64,000 nucleotides of DNA from Litorivivens sp047622145 (GTDB lineage Bacteria > Pseudomonadota > Gammaproteobacteria > Pseudomonadales > Spongiibacteraceae): assembly GCA_047622145.1 (NCBI GenBank), contig JBLHMO010000001.1, forward strand, positions 1 through 64,000, in the 5' to 3' direction. Within the stretch, counting starts at the first letter, position 1; each line of letters opens with the position of its first letter. Under the pieces are notes generated by a model. That model saw only the letters and a program-made list of their open reading frames with translations. It did no database searches and was not told where the DNA came from. Shown here one piece after another: positions 8,982-15,872 of this stretch. The translations under genes and the position numbers were made by a program.

Positions 8982-9459
8982 GGTCTATATCGGCATTGGC
9001 AGCAATGTTGCACGCGAGGCGAATATTCGCAGCGGTCTGAAGGCGCTAGCCCAAGAGTTTGGCGACATTGAATTGTCTCCCGTGTATTGCAGTGAGGCGG
9101 TAGGCTTTCGTGGCGCTGCCTTTTTGAATCTGGTGGCGCGTTTTAGTACCGCACTGCCGGTGTTGGAATTGAGTCAGAGCTTGCGCGCGATTGAAAGGGC
9201 GCATGGTCGTGGCGACAATATGCCTAAATTCAGCTCGCGCACACTGGACCTTGATATTCTGCTGTACGGTGACGCCGAGGGTGAGATTGACGGCGTGGTG
9301 CTGCCGCGTGAAGAAGTGCTCTACAACGCTTTTGTACTCAGACCCTTGTCGGAGTTGGCACCCGATGGCCTGCACCCGCGTGCGCGGAAAAGTTTTTTGG
9401 AATTATGGCAGGAATTATCAACCAGTACCGAGCAGCGGCTTGAGAAAGTAGACCTGTAA
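8974..9459 (+). CDS. folK: 6-hydroxymethyl-7,8-dihydropterin pyrophosphokinase
   Basis: FolK transfers pyrophosphate from ATP to 6-hydroxymethyl-dihydropterin, the FolB product. I start it at the ATG at 8974 (MPEVYIGIGSNV), which lies within the folB stop region and matches the family; an in-frame extension to 8953 lies wholly within folB. The 161-aa protein shows the GSN motif at the N-terminus, AIERAHGRGD, and the signature RTLDLDILLYGD with the two magnesium-binding aspartates, then LPREEVLYNAFVLRPLSEL. Length is near E. coli HPPK (159 aa). The converging gene downstream is also a pterin enzyme. Confidence 0.95.
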   Translation: MPEVYIGIGSNVAREANIRSGLKALAQEFGDIELSPVYCSEAVGFRGAAFLNLVARFSTALPVLELSQSLRAIERAHGRGDNMPKFSSRTLDLDILLYGDAEGEIDGVVLPREEVLYNAFVLRPLSELAPDGLHPRARKSFLELWQELSTSTEQRLEKVDL

Positions 9460-9506
9460 AAAGTGCGATTGCTAACGGTGCGCTTGAGCAGCAATGGCCC
9501 GTTCTC

Positions 9507-10262
9507 TTATTGCGACAGTGTTCTACCGCCGTCTACCGCAATAGTTTGCCCCGTTATATAGGGCGCATCACACACTAAAAACGCAACCGTTTTCGCTATG
9601 TCGTCTGGGCTGCCAATGCGCTCTAGTGGCACTTTGTCTTTCATATTGCGCTGTTCCTGCGCGCTAAAATCGGAATGTTGTTCCGGCCAGAGTATGGCGC
9701 CCGGCGCGATCGAATTCACCCTAATGGCGGGTGCGAGTTCAAGGGCCAGTGATTTGCTCAGCATGACGAGCGCCGCTTTGGCACTGCAATATACGCTGTG
9801 TTGCACCAGCGGGCGCTCGGCGTAAATGTCCGCCATATTGATAATGCAGCCCTGAGCGGCGCGTAGGGCTTCAGTGAAGGCCTGTGCCAGAAACAAGGGC
9901 GCGCGCACATTGCTGACGAACAATCGATCCCAATCCTCGGGCGTTACTGTACCCAAAGGCGTCGGGTAAAAATCTGAGGCATTGTTGATTAAGGCGTCGA
10001 GCCGGCCGAAGCGTTTGAGTACGGCGTCGGCAAAACCCGGCAAAGCGTCGATGTCGGCAAAGTCTGCCGCGATAGCGGCCGCGGAGTCTGCGCGTTTTTC
10101 ATTTAATTCCGTGCACAGGGTATTGGCGGCTTCGGCTGATTGGCGGTAGTGAACGAGGACGCTGTAACCGCGAGCGTGCAGTGTTTGTGCTACTGCTCTG
10201 CCAATGCGCTGGGCGGCGCCGGTAATCAGAGCAACGGGTTCAGGGTGCAGAGTCGTGGTCAT
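9507..10262 (-). CDS. folM: Pteridine reductase-type short-chain dehydrogenase (FolM/PTR1-like)
   Basis: This 251-aa SDR probably reduces dihydrobiopterin or dihydrofolate-type pterins with NADPH. Two features separate it from ordinary SDRs. The cofactor motif is TGAAQRIG, with Arg in place of the second Gly, as in pteridine reductases that bind NADPH. The residue usually occupied by catalytic Ser is Asp (NMADIYAERPL), as in PTR1, followed by YCSAKAAL with the Tyr-X3-Lys pair. The C-terminal PYITGQTIAVDGGRTL is typical. It converges on folB-folK and overlaps no gene; cca lies 4 bp upstream on the same strand, so transcription is probably shared with cca. The gene symbol is assigned by motif and pterin context, not by experiment. 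Confidence 0.8.
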   Translation of the reverse strand: MTTTLHPEPVALITGAAQRIGRAVAQTLHARGYSVLVHYRQSAEAANTLCTELNEKRADSAAAIAADFADIDALPGFADAVLKRFGRLDALINNASDFYPTPLGTVTPEDWDRLFVSNVRAPLFLAQAFTEALRAAQGCIINMADIYAERPLVQHSVYCSAKAALVMLSKSLALELAPAIRVNSIAPGAILWPEQHSDFSAQEQRNMKDKVPLERIGSPDDIAKTVAFLVCDAPYITGQTIAVDGGRTLSQ

Positions 10263-10265
10263 AGT

Positions 10266-11360
10266 TCAAGGCTCTCGTTTTTGCAGCAAGCGCTGTATGC
10301 GTTCCAGCCGCTGTTCGCGAAGGGCCTGGCCCAGCGCTTTGCCGGTGACGCCCTGTGCCTGCAAGTCTTCGCTGCTAAGGGTTCTAATGGCGTTTGCGGC
10401 ATCACGATAGACTGCGTATTTAGCACCGGTTCGCACTTGCTCGATGCCGATGACCTGTTCCAGCCGCTCGGGGCGGCGCAAAAAATCGCTTTGTTCCAGT
10501 ACCTGAAAAATTTGCTGAGCGCTGGGAGCCGCTTCCGGTAGTGGCCTTAGTTTTATATGGAGTGATGCCAACAGCTTGTGCGCTTTTGGGGTGGAGATAG
10601 CCTCACACAGGGCTGTGAGCTGAGTGTCGGTTAGCTTCATGCAGCTAATGGCAAATCGTTGCTCGGTGTTTAGTCCTAGGCTGGCAGCTCGGTGAAGTAC
10701 GGCATACACCTCCTCGTCCAAGCTTTTTGCCCAAGTGGGGGCAAGTTCGCTAAGGGCGCCACAGTTTTGTAGAACCTGTAGCAGGATTTGAGGGGATATT
10801 TCGTTCAAGCCTTTAGCGAGTTCCTGCCAGATACGTTCGCGGGCGAGTTCTTGCAGTTCACCGCTATTGCTGAGCTGCTGCATCAAAGCCTGGGTTTCCT
10901 CGGCAATGCTAAAACCTAGGTGATGATAGCGGGCGGCGAAGCGTGCTACCCGCAACACCCTCAGCGGGTCTTCGGCAAAGGCGAAAGACACGTGACGCAA
11001 TACCCTCGCATCGAGATCGGCTTTGCCGCCATAGGGGTCTATCAACTGTCCGTCGTCGAGCATGGCCATGGCATTGATGGTGAGATCGCGGCGCTCGAGA
11101 TCCTGCTCGAGCGTGACGTCCGGGTGGGCGTCTATTTCAAAGCCGTGGTAGCCGTGCCCGCTTTTGCGCTCGGTGCGCGCGAGTGCGTATTCTTCGTTGC
11201 TGTCGGGGTGGAGAAATACCGGAAAGTCTTTGCCGACCTGCTTAAAGCCTGCGTCCAACATGTCTTTTGGTGTGCTGCCCACTACGACCCAATCGGTTTC
11301 CGTGTAGGGAAATTCAAGCAATTGGTCGCGCACGGCGCCGCCCACGCGATAGCAGTTCAT
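10266..11360 (-). CDS. cca: CCA tRNA nucleotidyltransferase (form without HD domain)
   Basis: Cca adds or repairs the 3' CCA end of tRNA without a template. The 364-aa protein starts MNCYRVGGAVRDQLLEFP, with the class II nucleotidyltransferase motif GGAVRD, followed by ETDWVVVG with the catalytic carboxylates, the RRDLTINAMAM motif and the DPLRVLRVARFAARY helix. The C-terminal half is helical and shows no HD phosphohydrolase signature; E. coli Cca is about 412 aa and carries one. This form would therefore lack the extra phosphatase/phosphodiesterase activities. It is followed 3 bp later by the pteridine reductase gene and lies 49 bp after apaH on the same strand. Confidence 0.93.
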   Translation of the reverse strand: MNCYRVGGAVRDQLLEFPYTETDWVVVGSTPKDMLDAGFKQVGKDFPVFLHPDSNEEYALARTERKSGHGYHGFEIDAHPDVTLEQDLERRDLTINAMAMLDDGQLIDPYGGKADLDARVLRHVSFAFAEDPLRVLRVARFAARYHHLGFSIAEETQALMQQLSNSGELQELARERIWQELAKGLNEISPQILLQVLQNCGALSELAPTWAKSLDEEVYAVLHRAASLGLNTEQRFAISCMKLTDTQLTALCEAISTPKAHKLLASLHIKLRPLPEAAPSAQQIFQVLEQSDFLRRPERLEQVIGIEQVRTGAKYAVYRDAANAIRTLSSEDLQAQGVTGKALGQALREQRLERIQRLLQKREP

Positions 11361-11409
11361 CGCTTTGTTTGTCCGCGGTACCCAGGATAATTTTTTTTCC
11401 GCTGGAAAA

Positions 11410-12234
11410 TCATTGCTGTTTCGCGCTGCAGTCGCATTGATGCAAGTCTCTGGTATCCATATTCAGTAGCGTAAGTTTGCGACCCCACACGCAGCCGGTA
11501 TCCAGCGCGATACAGTCGTCGCGACCGGTTTTTCCCTCCAGTGCTGCCCAGTGCCCAAATAGTTGGGTTTCGCTGCGAGGCTGAGTTTCTGGCCAGCTAA
11601 ACCAAGGCGCCATGCCGACCGGAATCTCGTCGACAGCGCCCTTATAAGCCAGATCCAGTGTGCCATCCTCGCTGCAGCAGCGCATGCGGGTAAAGTAATT
11701 GGTCAGGGTGCGCAGGCGGCTGGTGCCACTGAGCGTAGCTGACCAGCGCGCAGGTTCGTCGCCATACATATCGCGCAGGAAGGTATCGACGAGGACATCG
11801 TCCTGGAGAGTGAGGCTGATTTCCTCGCTGTAGCTAAGCGCTGCCTCGGTACTCCAGATGTGGGGAATGCCGGCATGGGTCATGACGTAATCGCCCTCAT
11901 CGGCACGAATGCAGAGGGGGAGGCTGCGAAACCAAGCTAAAAATGTGTCGAGTTGCGGAGATTGCAGCAAGGGTTCGAGGCTGGCGTGGCGGCCCCTAGC
12001 CGTGGCGCTTCGAGCGAGTGCCAGCAGGTGCAAGTCGTGATTGCCGAGCACAATACGCAGGCTGTCACGAATAGGGTATAAGCATTCCAGTGTTTCCAAC
12101 GACTGGGCGCCGCGATTAACCAAATCGCCAACGAGCCAGAGTTCGTCTTTGCCGGGCGTGAAGGAGACTTCTTCGAGCAGGCACTGTAGTGGCTTGAAAC
12201 AGCCCTGAATATCGCCGACGGCGTAACGGGTCAT
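11410..12234 (-). CDS. apaH: Symmetrical bis(5'-nucleosyl)-tetraphosphatase
   Basis: ApaH hydrolyses Ap4A to two ADP and removes Np4 caps from RNA. The 274-aa product shows the PPP-family metallophosphatase motifs in order: GDIQGCFKPLQ at the N-terminus, LVGDLVNRGAQS (GDxVDRG variant, Asn in place of Asp), IVLGNHDLHLL and, later, THAGIPHIWS with a metal-binding His. Length agrees with E. coli ApaH (280 aa). It lies 12 bp after apaG, and the order rsmA-apaG-apaH is common to gammaproteobacteria; the whole pdxA-rsmA-apaG-apaH series is probably one transcript. Confidence 0.95.
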   Translation of the reverse strand: MTRYAVGDIQGCFKPLQCLLEEVSFTPGKDELWLVGDLVNRGAQSLETLECLYPIRDSLRIVLGNHDLHLLALARSATARGRHASLEPLLQSPQLDTFLAWFRSLPLCIRADEGDYVMTHAGIPHIWSTEAALSYSEEISLTLQDDVLVDTFLRDMYGDEPARWSATLSGTSRLRTLTNYFTRMRCCSEDGTLDLAYKGAVDEIPVGMAPWFSWPETQPRSETQLFGHWAALEGKTGRDDCIALDTGCVWGRKLTLLNMDTRDLHQCDCSAKQQ

Positions 12235-12246
12235 GCGAGCACCGGT

Positions 12247-12630
12247 TTAATGCAGAGCAGAAGGTTCTACCAGAGGGAAGGCGGTAATTGGCGCGATGAA
12301 AGGGCGCCCGGATGCGCTGATCATTTCATAGCTGCCTTCCATAGTGCCCACGGCCGTTTCCATAATGGTGCCTGAGGTGTAGCTGAAACTTTTACCTGGC
12401 TCGATGAGTGGCTGCTTGCCGACCACGCCTTCGCCGCGTACTTCGGATATACGGTTGCGGCCGTTGGTGATGATCCAGTGGCGGTTGATCAGGCGCACAG
12501 CTTCATCGCCACCGTTGGTGATAGTAATGGTGTAGGCAAAGGCAAACCGGTTTTCCTGCGGAAGCGATTCTTCGGGGAGGTATTGAGTAGCGACCTGGAT
12601 GTCGACCTGCTTACTTTCTCTGCTTTCCAT
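12247..12630 (-). CDS. apaG: ApaG domain protein
   Basis: A 127-aa protein of the ApaG family, a fibronectin type III-like beta sandwich; it is linked to ApaH by gene order and its biochemical role in bacteria is unsettled. I chose the ATG at 12630 (MESRESKQVDIQV), preceded by AGAGG at 5 bases, over a TTG eight codons earlier. Conserved segments are FAYTITITNGG, RHWIITNGRNRISEVRGEGVVG and the Gly-rich MEGSYEMISASGRPF near the C-terminus. It follows rsmA by 99 bases, a gap that holds three degenerate tandem repeats. Confidence 0.93.
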   Translation of the reverse strand: MESRESKQVDIQVATQYLPEESLPQENRFAFAYTITITNGGDEAVRLINRHWIITNGRNRISEVRGEGVVGKQPLIEPGKSFSYTSGTIMETAVGTMEGSYEMISASGRPFIAPITAFPLVEPSALH

Positions 12631-12662
12631 ACGGCCTCTGTCTAGGTTGTGCAATTTCAGAT

Positions 12663-12709
12663 GGTGTCAATCTAGAGGGTGCCAATCTAGATAGAGCGAA
12701 TCTATATAA
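12663..12709. repeat. Three degenerate 15-16-bp tandem repeats
   Basis: Units at 12663-12677, 12678-12693 and 12694-12709 share the core (C/G)AATCTA preceded by G(A/G)(T/G)(G/C)-like bases. They fill the gap between rsmA and apaG. Function unknown; they could be replication slippage products or a weak regulatory array. Confidence 0.55.
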
Positions 12710-12729
12710 AGTAATTCTCGCTACGGCGA

Positions 12730-13524
12730 CTACTTAGGCGTCGCCGTGGCATTGGCAATGCGCACATAATCAGCCAGTGCCAGTGTTTCCGGTCTGGCTC
12801 CCGGGTTTATACCCAAGGCCTCGAGCTGTTCGGCATCGACGGTGTTCTTAAGTGCATTGCGCAGGGTCTTGCGGCGCTGGTTGAAAGCGTTGCGCACAAC
12901 GTCTTGGAGATGCTTTACATCGCTTGCAGGAAAAGGCAGCTCTGCGTGTGGCGTTAATCTTACCACGGCCGACTGGACTTTGGGGCGGGGGCTGAAGGCC
13001 TCGGGGGGCACGTCAAACAGTGACTCTACCTGGCAGTAATATTGGGTCATCAGGCTGAGGCGCCCGTAGGCCTTGCTATTAGGCTGTGCCGCTAGTCGAT
13101 CCACCACCTCTTTTTGCAACATGAAATGCATGTCTTTGACGCGGCCGTGAAAGCTAAGTAGATGAAAAATCAGGGGGGTGGAAATATTGTAGGGGAGATT
13201 GCCGACAATACGCAGGGGCTTGCCGGGCTGCAGTGCGCCAAAATCGGTTTTTAGTGCGTCGGCTTGAATGATATTGATGTGGCTGTATTTGGCCAGTTGT
13301 AGCTCGAGCATCGCGACGAGGTCACGGTCCAGTTCGATCAGCGTTAGGTCTGCACCGCTTTCGGCGAGGTAGCCGGTAATCGCGCCTTGGCCCGGCCCAA
13401 TTTCAATTAAGGCGTCATCGGGTTGCGGGCGCACCGAGCGGTGAATCTGGTCAATGACGCCGCCATCGCGCAGGAAATTCTGGCCAAAGCGTTTGCGGGC
13501 ACGGTGTTCCGGGAAATTGCTCAT
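12730..13524 (-). CDS. rsmA: 16S rRNA dimethyladenosine transferase (KsgA)
   Basis: RsmA dimethylates A1518 and A1519 in 16S rRNA using S-adenosylmethionine, a late checkpoint in 30S assembly. The 264-aa protein begins MSNFPEHRARKRFGQNFLRD, with the QNFL motif, then the SAM-binding IEIGPGQGAIT, the acidic ELDRDL and the catalytic NLPYNIST motif. The C-terminal ADYVRIANA and RRKTLRNALK segments are typical. It overlaps pdxA by 4 bases, showing translational coupling, in the order surA-pdxA-rsmA-apaG-apaH. Confidence 0.97.
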   Translation of the reverse strand: MSNFPEHRARKRFGQNFLRDGGVIDQIHRSVRPQPDDALIEIGPGQGAITGYLAESGADLTLIELDRDLVAMLELQLAKYSHINIIQADALKTDFGALQPGKPLRIVGNLPYNISTPLIFHLLSFHGRVKDMHFMLQKEVVDRLAAQPNSKAYGRLSLMTQYYCQVESLFDVPPEAFSPRPKVQSAVVRLTPHAELPFPASDVKHLQDVVRNAFNQRRKTLRNALKNTVDAEQLEALGINPGARPETLALADYVRIANATATPK

Positions 13525-14525
13525 GTGCTGGCCCCTTGTCCACTGTGGCGGTTTACTGCCATATTAATCGCCAGTTGCAGGGCTTCTTCCAAGCTGCCGA
13601 TGTCGGCTGCGCCGGTACCCGCGAGATCCAATGCGGTGCCGTGGTCTACCGAGGTACGAATGATAGGCAGGCCAAGCGTGATGTTCACGGCACGACCAAA
13701 GCCCTGGAATTTAAGCACCGGTAGCCCTTGGTCGTGATACATGGCGAGCACCGTATCGGCCTTTTCAAGATGCTTGGGTGTGAAGGCGGTGTCTGCCGGT
13801 AGCGGGCCATCGAGTTGCATGCCGGTAGCGCGCAATTTATTCAGGCAGGGAATGATCGTGTCGATTTCTTCGCGGCCAAGGTGACCGGATTCACCGGCAT
13901 GGGGATTGAGCCCGAGTACTAGTATGCGCGGCGAAGGCAGGCCAAATTGTGATATCAGCGCTTCGTGCAAAATTGTAATGACTTGCTCCAATGAGGCGGC
14001 AGTAATGGCATCGGCAACGGCGCGTAAGGGCAGGTGGGTCGTTGCCAGCGCCACGCGGAGCTCGCCAGTGGTCAGCATCATCACGACTTTTTCAACACCG
14101 CAGCGCTCGGCCAGAAATTCGGTGTGGCCGCTAAAGGCGATGCCGGCGTCGTTGATAATGGATTTTTGTACCGGCGCGGTGACCATGGCGTGATAGTCGC
14201 CACGAAGGCAGGCATCGGTGGCGTGCGCCAGGGTATCAAGTACGTAGGCGGCATTTGCGGCGTCAAGTCGCCCAGCGGATACGGGACTGTGCAATTCGGT
14301 CGGTAAAACTTTCAAGGTGCCAGCGCGATGGGCCACGGCTGGTGAGCGCGCATCGCAGCGCTGTATTTCGATGGGCAGGCCCAGCTGTGTTGCGCGCTCA
14401 GCCAGCAGCACGGGGTCGGCCACCGCAACTAGCTCGGCCGGCCAGTCACGCTGGGCGAGTGCGAGCAAGATGTCGGGGCCAATGCCTGCGGGTTCACCTG
14501 AGGTAATAGCAATACGGGGAATCAT
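13521..14525 (-). CDS. pdxA: 4-hydroxythreonine-4-phosphate dehydrogenase
   Basis: PdxA oxidises 4-hydroxythreonine-4-phosphate, which decarboxylates to the amine used by PdxJ for pyridoxine phosphate. The 334-aa sequence has ITSGEPAGIGPDI near the start, the metal-binding GHTEFLAERCG, NPHAGESGHLGREE and MYHDQGLPVLKFQGF, all family hallmarks. Length is close to E. coli PdxA (329 aa). It follows surA by 60 bp and overlaps rsmA by 4 bases. Confidence 0.97.
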   Translation of the reverse strand: MIPRIAITSGEPAGIGPDILLALAQRDWPAELVAVADPVLLAERATQLGLPIEIQRCDARSPAVAHRAGTLKVLPTELHSPVSAGRLDAANAAYVLDTLAHATDACLRGDYHAMVTAPVQKSIINDAGIAFSGHTEFLAERCGVEKVVMMLTTGELRVALATTHLPLRAVADAITAASLEQVITILHEALISQFGLPSPRILVLGLNPHAGESGHLGREEIDTIIPCLNKLRATGMQLDGPLPADTAFTPKHLEKADTVLAMYHDQGLPVLKFQGFGRAVNITLGLPIIRTSVDHGTALDLAGTGAADIGSLEEALQLAINMAVNRHSGQGAST

Positions 14526-14585
14526 GGCTGTGTTGATCTAGCTGATATCCGTGATTTACTTGCCATCAAGCGGTTTGATGCCGAC

Positions 14586-15872
14586 TTACTTAATATCAAC
14601 ATAGGCTTCGTCGCGAATCTTGCGCAGCCAGATATCCAGCTCTTCGTCGAATTTGCGCTCGTGCAGAATGTTGCGGGCCATATTGCGGCGCAAATCCATG
14701 GTCACGTCTTGCTGGCGGCGATCTTCAACCTTGACGATATGCCAGCCATAGCGGCTTTTGAAGGGCGCGCTGACCTTGCCGAGGCTGGTGGCTTCCATCG
14801 CTTCATGAAATTCGGGCACCATTTGACCTGGGCTGGTCCAGCCCAGGTCACCGCCTTCTTGGGCCGAGCCAATATCTTCGGAGTAAGTTTTGGACAGATC
14901 GTAAAAAGACTCGCCATTCTGGGTGCGCTTGCGCAGGACGGCGGCTAACTGTTCGGTTTCCTGTTCGCTGCGGATGGCAGAGGGCTTCAACAGGATATGG
15001 CGCGCCCGGGTTTGGGCAATCACTTCATTGTGGCCGCGACTTTCGATCAGTTTGATAATGTGAAAACCGCTGGCACTTTTGAGCGGGCTAAGCACTTCGC
15101 CGTCTTGTACCATGCTGGCCTGATCGGCAAATAAACTGGGTAGGTCGGGCGCTTTGCGCCAGCCGAGATCGCTGGGATTTACATTCTCAGCTTTAAGTAA
15201 GGCGTCGACGTTGCCGCCGGATTTCAGCGCCTGATAGATCTTGTCGGCTTGAATTCTGGCGCTTTTTAATGCGCTCGGTTCGGCATCGCTGGAGGTTGCC
15301 ACAAGAATATGAGCAAAGTGATATTCGGGCGCGGTGCGCTTGCGACCTTCGTCGGATTCGAGGTAGTTGGCGATTTCCTGATCGGTGACCTGGATGCGCT
15401 GGTTTACATTACCCCGCTGGACTTGCTGCAACAGCATTTCACGGCGTATTTGCTCGCGAGCGGCGGTATACGACGTACCTGACTCGTTCAGGGCCTTGCG
15501 GAACTGCTCCAGTGACAGGTTGTTTTGGCCGGCTATGCGCGCCATGGCAGCAATGAGTTGCTCATCGCTGATGCGCAGGCCGACTCGCTCAGCCATTTGC
15601 AGCTGGAGGTTTTCGAGAATCATGATGTCCATGACTTCGCGGCGAATCCGGTCTTCGGGTACGTCTTGGCCGGATTGCGCGATATTGGCGCGCACCTGTT
15701 GTAGGCGATCATCGAGCTCGCTGCGCAGGATGATATTGTCGTCCACAATCGCGACGATTTCGTCTAGCACTTCAACATCCGCGTGCACAGCGGCGCTGCC
15801 GCAAGACAGGGCTAATACTGCGGCGAGACCGCCAATACGTTTGAATCCGGTTTTAATCATCTTGATAGCCAA
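14586..15872 (-). CDS. surA: Periplasmic chaperone / peptidyl-prolyl isomerase SurA
   Basis: SurA escorts unfolded outer-membrane proteins, including LptD, through the periplasm. The 428-aa precursor opens with a signal peptide (GLAAVLALSCGSAAVHA) and an N-terminal chaperone domain (DEIVAIVDDNIILRSELDDR). Two parvulin PPIase domains follow, around residues 180-280 (EYHFAHILVATSS, SGFHIIKLIE) and 290-390 (RARHILLKPSA, RYGWHIVKVEDRR). The gene overlaps the end of lptD by 20 bases, so chaperone and its client are co-expressed. A second in-frame ATG four codons in would reduce the overlap; either start is possible. Confidence 0.96.
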   Translation of the reverse strand: MAIKMIKTGFKRIGGLAAVLALSCGSAAVHADVEVLDEIVAIVDDNIILRSELDDRLQQVRANIAQSGQDVPEDRIRREVMDIMILENLQLQMAERVGLRISDEQLIAAMARIAGQNNLSLEQFRKALNESGTSYTAAREQIRREMLLQQVQRGNVNQRIQVTDQEIANYLESDEGRKRTAPEYHFAHILVATSSDAEPSALKSARIQADKIYQALKSGGNVDALLKAENVNPSDLGWRKAPDLPSLFADQASMVQDGEVLSPLKSASGFHIIKLIESRGHNEVIAQTRARHILLKPSAIRSEQETEQLAAVLRKRTQNGESFYDLSKTYSEDIGSAQEGGDLGWTSPGQMVPEFHEAMEATSLGKVSAPFKSRYGWHIVKVEDRRQQDVTMDLRRNMARNILHERKFDEELDIWLRKIRDEAYVDIK

